This document shows positions 1 through 5,565 of a stretch of 5,565 bases of DNA, one piece after another. Numbering within the stretch: position 1 is the stretch's first letter; every line of letters starts with the position of its first letter. The notes beneath the pieces were generated by a model. That model had not been told where the DNA came from, ran no database searches, and saw only the letters and a list, made by a program, of their open reading frames with translations. Source of the stretch: JALXCH01 sp964495805 (GTDB lineage Bacteria > Calditrichota > Calditrichia > RBG-13-44-9); the NCBI GenBank assembly GCA_964495805.1, contig CAZBWV010000064.1, forward strand, positions 1 to 5,565, given 5' to 3'. A program made the translations under genes and the position numbers.

Positions 1-396
1 AATATTAGCTTAAAGGAGAATATAGAATATCGTAGTAATGAATTAGAAAAAAAATTGAAAAAATGGGGACTTGAAAGAACCATACTGGAAGCACTTCCAG
101 ATTATCCTGATATCTCTTTCAGAAAAAGTGATAAAAAATTCCATCTGATAGCTCGCTGGCAGGCTCCTTATTGCCAGATACACGATGAAAGCAGACGTAC
201 TGACATTTCTATTGCCATAGATGTCCGAACCGGATCGGTAATCCCAATCCCACCAGAGGACGTATTGATTTCTCATAAGGAAGATAAAACAATTTCTATT
301 TCTATATATGATTGGAATTTAGAAGGTATACTAATTCCCGGAAAATCACTTAAGTTACTGATAAACAATAAACTATGGAAATATTTTAAGCTTTAA
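1..396 (+). CDS. Hypothetical protein, 5'-truncated by the window edge (last 131 residues visible)
   Basis: I do not recognise this product. The frame is open from base 1 and ends in a tandem TAATAA stop, giving 131 visible residues. The part contains no ATG. The only usual start is a TTG at 55, which has no ribosome binding site at the right distance. The AAGGAG at 13-18 is too far from that TTG and reads as Lys-Glu in frame. The ATG at 38 is in another frame and meets a stop two codons later. I therefore read this as the tail of a longer gene starting upstream. The visible part begins with a charged, probably helical stretch (residues about 5-28), followed by likely beta strands around FHLIARW, DISIAIDV and KTISISIYDW, and ends in a basic tail. 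No catalytic motif, signal peptide or membrane segment is seen. It ends 22 bases before the helicase gene on the same strand, so co-transcription is likely. Its low GC (about 33%) differs from the helicase gene. Confidence 0.72.
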   Translation, partial: NISLKENIEYRSNELEKKLKKWGLERTILEALPDYPDISFRKSDKKFHLIARWQAPYCQIHDESRRTDISIAIDVRTGSVIPIPPEDVLISHKEDKTISISIYDWNLEGILIPGKSLKLLINNKLWKYFKL

Positions 397-401
397 TAAA
401 A

Positions 402-418
402 ATTAAAAAGTATTTAAT
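402..418 (+). promoter_or_regulatory. AT-only inverted repeat abutting the helicase start codon
   Basis: The bases ATTAAA, AAGTA, TTTAAT form a perfect 6-bp inverted repeat with a 5-base loop, and the last base touches the ATG at 419. The stem has only A-T pairs, so it would be weak in RNA. It fills most of the 22-base gap between the two genes where a ribosome binding site would normally lie, and no purine-rich GGAGG-like core is seen there. It may be chance in an AT-rich spacer. Confidence 0.25.
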
Positions 419-3400
419 ATGAATATCTTTAATCTTCATAGAAAAGTATTAAACGACTACCGCCACTTTGTACGCTCGTTTATTAATATTGCCGATGACC
501 GAATCCTGAAATTCGTAGAGCATGCGCTCATCGAAGATCAGCACCTATGGCCCGAATTTCTGGTGCAATTAAGTCCCCGGTACGCTCAGGCAGAAACAGT
601 GGACGAACTGGCAGAACAGGGTGTTATTCATCGCGAAACCGCTTCCATCTTCCGGACCCCGGAGGGGCATCCTTTCCGCCTGTACCAGCACCAGCGGGAA
701 GCATTAGATATTGCCCGGCAAAAGAAAAGCTATGTGGTCACCAGCGGAACCGGCTCCGGTAAAAGTCTCACCTATTTTCTACCCATTATCAACGACTTAA
801 TCCAAAATCCCGGAAAAACCGGTGAGGTTTCTGCCCTGGTAATTTACCCAATGAACGCCCTGGTCAATTCCCAGCTTCAGTCCCTGGAAAAACTAAAGGA
901 AGCCTATGAACAACGTACCGGTCGTCCCTTTCCGGTAACGTTTGCTAAATTTACAGGTTCTACTTTAGAAATTGAAAAAAAACGGCTGCGGGAACATCCA
1001 CCGAACATTCTGCTGACAAACTACGTTATGGTTGAATTAATGATGGTTCGACTGGATGATCGCCGTTTTTTAAATAAAACGGGAGGTGGGCTACGTTTTC
1101 TGGTTATGGACGAACTTCACACTTATCGGGGCCGTCAGGGTGCAGACGTGGCCATGCTCATTCGTCGCCTGAAAGAAAGAGCCGCATCACCGGACATGAT
1201 TTGCGTTGGCACCAGCGCCACCATGGTAGCCAGCCGGGAAGCAACGCCCCAGGAACGCCGGAAAGCGGTTGCTGATTTTGCTTCTCTCATGTTTGGTTTG
1301 CCATTTACGCAGGAACAAATTATTGAAGAAACACTGGTGGAATTCACCGAAGGCGGAGAGCCGTCGGTTCAGGAGCTGAAAAGTGCGCTCAAATCCCCTT
1401 TACCCCGGGAAGTAAATACATTTCGGCATCATCCCCTGGCACGGTGGGTGGAATGGAATCTGGGAGTGGAAATTGAAGCCGGGGGCCACCTGCGCCGCCG
1501 GATTCCACGCACGCTAACACAAGCAGCAAATGACCTGGCCCGAACAACCGGTGTTCAAACCGGGCTCTGCCGAGAGAAATTGCAGGAGACTTTGCTAATT
1601 GGGAGTAATTTAAAAGTCAACCATCAGGAGCGCGTATTTGCTTTTAAATTGCACCAATTCTTAAGCCAGGGACGTTCCGTATATGCCACCCTGGAAGAAC
1701 CCGAGCAGCGGACATTTTCGCTGGAGGGACAGTTAACCACCAAAGATGGCAAACGACTCTATCCATTAAAATTTTGTCGCCACTGCGGACAGGAATATTA
1801 CCAGGGCATTTTACTGAACAACGGAGAAATGTTCTGGAATATTTTTGAAACGAACTCAACCGAAATTGAAGCAGAACCGGGCGAGGAACTTCCCGAAGGG
1901 TATGTAATGATTCCATCACAAGAAAATGATTGGAACGAAACTCTCATTCCGGAGGAATGGACAGAACGAAACGGTCGTCCGTCGAAAACCTGGCGCGATC
2001 GTATTCCCCGGCCAATCTGGATTACTCCGGACGGACAATGCAGCGATTCCCCCAAAAAAGGTGCCATAAAAGCCTGGTATCAGGATGCTCCGTTTGCTTT
2101 ATGTTTAAACTGCGGAGAATTTTACACCCGCAAAGAGAGTGAATTTCGTAAACTTGCCAACCTATCCAGTGCAGCGCGCACCAGTGCCACAACGGTACTG
2201 GCTACTTCTCTTTTAAAACATGCCCATTCCACCGGTGCAGCTCGCAGTAAATTACTTTCGTTTACCGATAACCGTCAGGATGCTTCCCTTCAGGCAGGGC
2301 ACTTTAACGATTTTATTCACGTTTCCCTGCTCCGTTGTTCCCTTTATGCTGCACTAAAAAAAGCCGGTCAACTTACTTTCGATCGAATCGCCACGGCGGT
2401 GGTTAAAGAAAGCGGTCTGGAAATTTCTGATATTGCTCGAAATCCGGGAATTCAGCCAAACACCCCAATCGCACAGGAAGTCTTTAAAACGTTTGTCGAA
2501 CTGACTGAATACCGCATTTATGAGGACTTACGCCGCGGGTGGCGGGTAATTCAACCCACATTGGAGGAAGTGGGCTTGCTCCGTATTGACTACCTTGGTT
2601 TAAAAGAAATGTGCGAAGAGCATTCCCTCTGGTCATTCCATCCCTCTCTGGCAAGAATGACACCCGAAAAGCGGGAATGGTTTATCCGGGCCATACTGAA
2701 CCATTTCCGTCGAAAGTTAGCAATGAATGCTCGTTGCCTGCATAAAGAACGACAGGAACAGATGAAACGCCGGGCAGAGCAACTGCTGAACGAATTCTGG
2801 GGGCTGGATGAAACGGGGACTGAACTCCGCCAGGCCAGCCGATTTGTGCGCTCCGGTCGTTCTTTTCGTCAGTCACTTTCATTTAGCATGGGTATCCGAA
2901 GTAATCTGGGGCGCTTTTTAACCCGAATCCTTTCTATAAACGGCAAAGAATACGATGCAATTCTGGATGACCTTATTAATCTTCTGGTGGAAAAAGGATA
3001 TCTGGTTCAAGTATCCGAAAATCCCAACCAGAAAGCCTATCAACTGGAAGCCAGCACTTTACTCTGGCAAGTTGGAGACGGAACACCTCCCGAACCGGAT
3101 CCCCTGTATGCCCGGCGGATGCACGGTCCGGAGGATTTATCCTCGCACCTTCCCGTGAATCAGTTCTTTCAGGACTTTTATCGTGGTTCAGCAAGGGAAT
3201 TGGCTGGTCTGGAAGCACGGGAACACACCGCTCAGGTCGTCCGGTCTGATGAACGCGAACTGCGTGAACGACGTTTTCGCGGCGAGGTCAACCATACCCA
3301 GCGCCCGTTACCCTATCTCGTTTGTTCACCAACCATGGAATTGGGAGTGGACATCGCCGATCTGGACCTGGTGCACTTACGGAATGTGCCACCCACTCCT

Positions 3401-5506
3401 GCAAACTACGCTCAAAGGAGTGGTAGAGCTGGCCGACAGGGTCAACCGGGATTAATTTTTACCTATTGTGGTGCATTTAGCAATCACGATCAATATTTTT
3501 TCCAGAACCGAACGGAAATGGTTGCCGGCACCGTACGGCCTCCCAGCATTGAACTGGCCAGCGAGTCCTTATTAAAAGCACATCTCCATGCTCTATGGCT
3601 GGAAGAAATACGCCTGGCAATGGGACAATCCATAGAAAAAGTGATTGATACCAGTGACTCGAAAAATCTTCCCTTAAATGAGAATGTACAGGCGATCATC
3701 CAAACATCCGAAGCGATTCAAAATAAGCTGATTCATCGGGCAAAGAAAGTTTTAGCGGCAGACCTTGAAAAATTAACTCGCAGTGGCTGGTTCAATGAAG
3801 AATGGTTGCAAAATATTTTCAGGGAAGCGCACATGGAGTTTAATCGCGCTTTCGACCGCTGGCGAGAAGCCTACCTTGCTGCCTGGCACCAGCTTACAGA
3901 AGCTCACCATGACACATTATTAGCCCGGAGTCGCCAGGAACAGGAAAAAGCTCAGCAAAAAGAAAAAGAAGCTATACGGCAGCTTAATTTACTTCGCCAG
4001 ATAGATGTGAGCCGCGAAGAAAGCGATTTTTACCCTTACCGTTATCTGGCCAGCGAAGGGTTTCTGCCCGGTTACAATTTTCCGGCTCTTCCCGTCCGTG
4101 CCTGGATTCCCAGGGGGGATGGAGAATTTATTGCCCGACCACGTTTTCTGGCCATTCGGGAATTTGGACCCAATAATATTATTTACCATGAAGGAAGAAA
4201 ATGGGAAATTGTCGGCTTTCAGGCTCCACCGGGAGGTCTCGAAAAAAGATTAAAAACTCTCAGATTATGCCTCACTTGCGGAGCTTTTTCTGAACCAGAC
4301 CACGATCTTTGCTTTCATTGCAGAACCCGTTTCGACGGAGAAAACAGTTTATACACAACTGTTCTGGAAATGCCAAATGTTCGGTGCCGTGGACGAGACC
4401 GGATTACCTGTGATGAGGAAGAACGCCGCCGAAAAGGATACGAAATCAGGATTGCTTATCAGTTCGCCCGGTTACCCGGGGGAAAATTCCGTGTAAAAAT
4501 TGCCGTCGTAAAACATCAGAACAAACCAATCCTGAGATTCACCTATGCACCAGCCGCCACTATCCTGAAAATTAACCATGGCTGGCGTTTAAAAACTCAG
4601 CAAGGTTTTTTAATAGACCTGGATTCCGGTGAAATAATCAAACCAGCGCAGTTGGAAGCAAACACTTCAATTCAAAAGAAAATTAAAAATCTTCGTCTGT
4701 TCGTACAGGATACTCAAAATATATTGCTGGTACATTTTTTAACCCCCGAACTTCAAAATGATACCGGTTTACAAATTTCGCTCCAGTATGCCCTCCAACG
4801 TGGATGTGAACGTTTATACCAGTTAGAAGAAAATGAAATCACTGCAGAACGAATCGGACGCGGGGAACATCGGGCTATTTTATTTTATGAAACCGGTGAA
4901 GGTGGAGTCGGGGCATTGCAGAAATTGGTTGAGGAACCCGCTGCAATTGCACAGGTAGCCCGCGAAGCCTTAAAAGTTTGCCACTTCGATGATGAAGGAA
5001 AAGATTTACACCCGGAGTGTCATGCTGCTTGTTACCAATGTCTGTTAAGTTTTAATAATCAACAGGATGCCGAATGGCTTAACCGTCATCGTATCCTACC
5101 CTACTTGATGGAACTCATCAAATCGGTTGCTCACCTGGAAATCAAAGGAAAAGACAGAGCCACTCATTTAAAATGGCTGTATTCCATAACAGACAAACAA
5201 TCCGATCTGGAACGGCGTTTCCTGCAAACATTAGAAGCAGGGAACTTCCATTTGCCGGATGATGCCCAGCACCAGATACCTAACCCTCCTTGCGTGGTGG
5301 ATTTTTTCTATGAGCCCAATATTTGTGTGTTCTGCGATGGTTCAGTCCATAATGATCCCATCCAGCGTGCAAAGGATGAGAAGCTGAGAAAAGAACTTCG
5401 TTTTCGCGGCTATCGGGTGATTACAATTCGCTTCTACATGGATTTGAATTCTCAAATTAAGAAACATCCGGATGTTTTTGGTACCTCTTATCAAAAAAGG
5501 CTTTAA
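419..5506 (+). CDS. Large SF2 DEAD/DEAH-like helicase with DUF1998 (MrfA-like) zinc domain and C-terminal PD-(D/E)XK/Vsr-like nuclease; putative DNA defence or repair protein
   Basis: Predicted cytoplasmic ATP-dependent DNA translocase/helicase of 1695 residues. The motifs visible in order are: Q-motif YQHQ (89-92); Walker A GTGSGKS (110-116, K115); PMNAL (144-148); TNYVM (200-204); Walker B DELH (231-234); SAT (266-268); motif IV SFTDNRQDA (614-622); motif V ELGVDI (974-979); motif VI QRSGRAGR (999-1006). CxxC pairs at 453/456 and 562/565 lie between the two RecA lobes. A probable winged helix (about 827-865) sits in a roughly 330-residue insertion between motifs IV and V. A helical, coiled-coil-like stretch (about 1137-1196) is followed by a four-cysteine ribbon (1284, 1287, 1298, 1301), a DUF1998 segment (GEGGVGAL 1493-1500; cysteines 1521, 1534, 1538, 1541) and a nuclease-like end (about 1590-1680). 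The start at 419 is the only sensible one: the next Met is residue 145, beyond Walker A. No clear Shine-Dalgarno precedes it. Relatives include MrfA, DISARM DrmA/DrmB and Druantia DruE. The domains are seen, whereas the defence role is inferred. No frameshift or lost helicase residue was noticed. Confidence 0.93.
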   Translation: MNIFNLHRKVLNDYRHFVRSFINIADDRILKFVEHALIEDQHLWPEFLVQLSPRYAQAETVDELAEQGVIHRETASIFRTPEGHPFRLYQHQREALDIARQKKSYVVTSGTGSGKSLTYFLPIINDLIQNPGKTGEVSALVIYPMNALVNSQLQSLEKLKEAYEQRTGRPFPVTFAKFTGSTLEIEKKRLREHPPNILLTNYVMVELMMVRLDDRRFLNKTGGGLRFLVMDELHTYRGRQGADVAMLIRRLKERAASPDMICVGTSATMVASREATPQERRKAVADFASLMFGLPFTQEQIIEETLVEFTEGGEPSVQELKSALKSPLPREVNTFRHHPLARWVEWNLGVEIEAGGHLRRRIPRTLTQAANDLARTTGVQTGLCREKLQETLLIGSNLKVNHQERVFAFKLHQFLSQGRSVYATLEEPEQRTFSLEGQLTTKDGKRLYPLKFCRHCGQEYYQGILLNNGEMFWNIFETNSTEIEAEPGEELPEGYVMIPSQENDWNETLIPEEWTERNGRPSKTWRDRIPRPIWITPDGQCSDSPKKGAIKAWYQDAPFALCLNCGEFYTRKESEFRKLANLSSAARTSATTVLATSLLKHAHSTGAARSKLLSFTDNRQDASLQAGHFNDFIHVSLLRCSLYAALKKAGQLTFDRIATAVVKESGLEISDIARNPGIQPNTPIAQEVFKTFVELTEYRIYEDLRRGWRVIQPTLEEVGLLRIDYLGLKEMCEEHSLWSFHPSLARMTPEKREWFIRAILNHFRRKLAMNARCLHKERQEQMKRRAEQLLNEFWGLDETGTELRQASRFVRSGRSFRQSLSFSMGIRSNLGRFLTRILSINGKEYDAILDDLINLLVEKGYLVQVSENPNQKAYQLEASTLLWQVGDGTPPEPDPLYARRMHGPEDLSSHLPVNQFFQDFYRGSARELAGLEAREHTAQVVRSDERELRERRFRGEVNHTQRPLPYLVCSPTMELGVDIADLDLVHLRNVPPTPANYAQRSGRAGRQGQPGLIFTYCGAFSNHDQYFFQNRTEMVAGTVRPPSIELASESLLKAHLHALWLEEIRLAMGQSIEKVIDTSDSKNLPLNENVQAIIQTSEAIQNKLIHRAKKVLAADLEKLTRSGWFNEEWLQNIFREAHMEFNRAFDRWREAYLAAWHQLTEAHHDTLLARSRQEQEKAQQKEKEAIRQLNLLRQIDVSREESDFYPYRYLASEGFLPGYNFPALPVRAWIPRGDGEFIARPRFLAIREFGPNNIIYHEGRKWEIVGFQAPPGGLEKRLKTLRLCLTCGAFSEPDHDLCFHCRTRFDGENSLYTTVLEMPNVRCRGRDRITCDEEERRRKGYEIRIAYQFARLPGGKFRVKIAVVKHQNKPILRFTYAPAATILKINHGWRLKTQQGFLIDLDSGEIIKPAQLEANTSIQKKIKNLRLFVQDTQNILLVHFLTPELQNDTGLQISLQYALQRGCERLYQLEENEITAERIGRGEHRAILFYETGEGGVGALQKLVEEPAAIAQVAREALKVCHFDDEGKDLHPECHAACYQCLLSFNNQQDAEWLNRHRILPYLMELIKSVAHLEIKGKDRATHLKWLYSITDKQSDLERRFLQTLEAGNFHLPDDAQHQIPNPPCVVDFFYEPNICVFCDGSVHNDPIQRAKDEKLRKELRFRGYRVITIRFYMDLNSQIKKHPDVFGTSYQKRL
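671..1288 (+). other. Helicase N-terminal RecA-like domain (motifs Q, I, Ia, Ic, II, III)
   Basis: This region covers residues about 85-290 of the large protein. The ATP-binding loop is encoded at 746-766 (GTGSGKS, with Lys115) and the Walker B box at 1109-1120 (DELH, Asp231 and Glu232). The SAT motif (266-268), which couples ATP hydrolysis to unwinding in SF2 enzymes, follows. The Walker B variant DELH, followed by TYRGRQGADVAMLIRR, is as I remember it from DUF1998-type helicases rather than from RNA-processing DEAD-box proteins. That argues for a DNA substrate. All nucleotide-binding residues are present, so ATPase activity is expected. Confidence 0.9.
3320..3454 (+). other. Helicase C-terminal motifs V and VI
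   Basis: This segment covers residues about 968-1012. It holds motif V (SPTMELGVDIADLDLV) and motif VI (YAQRSGRAGRQGQ), with the expected arginine-finger residues R1003 and R1006. It completes the second RecA lobe, whose motif IV (SFTDNRQDA) is encoded far upstream at about 2258-2284. The long gap between IV and V is the main insertion in this helicase. Confidence 0.9.
4268..4321 (+). other. Four-cysteine zinc-ribbon-like motif
   Basis: Residues 1284-1301 read CxxC, ten residues, CxxC (Cys1284, 1287, 1298, 1301). This is the classical spacing of a small zinc ribbon. It follows a block (about 1205-1267: YRYLASEGFLPGYNFP, then RPRFLAIREFGPNN and IIYHEGRKWEI) that I recall as strongly conserved in large DUF1998 helicases. 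A structural role or a DNA contact is likely. Metal binding is inferred from spacing only. Confidence 0.75.
4877..5104 (+). other. DUF1998 / MrfA-like zinc-binding domain, C-terminal core
   Basis: Residues about 1487-1562 show the DUF1998 signature: a strand leading to ETGEGGVGAL, a helix, and then four cysteines (1521, 1534, 1538, 1541) in a CxxxCxxC cluster with one earlier partner. A short asparagine-containing loop and the LNRHRILPYL helix follow. In MrfA a comparable four-cysteine domain binds zinc and supports DNA translocation. In DISARM the domain sits on a separate protein (DrmB). Here it is fused to the helicase. Confidence 0.83.
5186..5458 (+). other. C-terminal PD-(D/E)XK / Vsr-DUF559-like nuclease domain
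   Basis: Residues about 1590-1680 follow the pattern of Vsr/DUF559-type endonuclease folds. There is an N-terminal helix with Glu1598 (SDLERRFL), a strand with Asp1628 (VVDFFY), a second strand ending in Asp1640 (CVFCDGSVH, with His1644), a helix with Gln1649 and Asp1653 (IQRAKDEKLRKEL), and a final GYRVITIRF strand. By analogy Asp1628 and Asp1640 are candidate metal ligands, and Glu1598 and His1644 may assist. The canonical lysine of PD-(D/E)XK is not seen right after Asp1640, where the sequence reads Gly-Ser. Nicking or cutting of DNA is inferred from fold resemblance. Confidence 0.7.
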
Positions 5507-5527
5507 AATATTTAGAGATTTTATATC

Positions 5528-5562
5528 TGAAAGCTAAGCTTAAAAGACAAACTACGCTTTCA
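5528..5562 (+). terminator. Weak candidate hairpin downstream of the helicase gene
   Basis: TGAAAGC at 5528-5534 is the exact reverse complement of GCTTTCA at 5556-5562, separated by 21 bases and followed by TTT up to the window edge. The long loop and short stem make it a poor intrinsic terminator as seen. Whether a T-run continues cannot be judged because the window ends. No gene is recognised in the 59 bases after the helicase stop. Confidence 0.2.
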
Positions 5563-5565
5563 TTT

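Noticed and set aside
7..14. AGCTTAAA shared between the window start (7-14) and the region after the helicase stop (5537-5544)
   Set aside because: Eight AT-rich bases are too few to support direct repeats flanking a mobile element, and the first copy lies inside coding sequence.
13..18. AAGGAG that could be a ribosome binding site for a gene starting inside the window
   Set aside because: The nearest ATG (38) is in another frame and stops after two codons, and the in-frame TTG at 55 is too far away. The bases also read as Lys-Glu in a frame open to the window edge.
327..332. TATACT resembling a -10 promoter box that might drive the helicase gene
   Set aside because: No acceptable -35 hexamer lies at 16-18 bases upstream, and the site is inside the upstream coding sequence in an AT-rich region where such matches are common.
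547..762. Several other open frames of 66-113 residues on both strands within 43-4189
   Set aside because: All lie over the two strongly supported plus-strand coding frames, give sequences without recognisable domains, and lack ribosome binding sites that would argue for them. They are shadows.
5531..5541. Odd palindrome AAGCTAAGCTT after the helicase gene
   Set aside because: With a one-base centre it cannot form an RNA hairpin. It is too short to call an operator or attachment site, and it is not repeated in the window.

Overview
The window is almost entirely filled by one very large plus-strand gene (419-5506, 1695 codons plus stop). It encodes a fused superfamily 2 DNA helicase, DUF1998/MrfA-type zinc-binding domain and C-terminal PD-(D/E)XK/Vsr-like nuclease. 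In front of it lies the 3' end of another plus-strand gene, which enters the window already open and stops at 394-396. The two are 22 bases apart and were probably transcribed together. After the helicase gene there are only 59 bases, with no recognisable gene.

The large protein belongs to the broad set of DUF1998 helicases that includes MrfA (DNA repair), DrmA/DrmB of DISARM and DruE of Druantia. In those systems a helicase and a DUF1998 module act with small, poorly conserved partners against foreign DNA. Here the helicase, DUF1998 and nuclease parts are all on one chain, and every helicase motif I can check is intact, so the gene looks functional. A role in anti-phage defence or DNA repair is an inference from family membership. 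The window does not show enough neighbours to assign a named system.

The partial upstream gene is AT-rich (about 33% GC by hand count over bases 1-400). Five 60-base rows sampled from the helicase gene average about 45%, with a range of about 28-60%. I do not recognise its product. It could be a partner of the helicase or an unrelated neighbour.

The organism is a bacterium (or less likely an archaeon) of moderate GC content. The helicase start has no clear Shine-Dalgarno sequence and is preceded by an A/T-only stretch. That pattern is common in Bacteroidota and related phyla, but it is weak evidence and I do not assign a lineage. I saw no tRNA, rRNA, CRISPR array, insertion sequence or convincing promoter.
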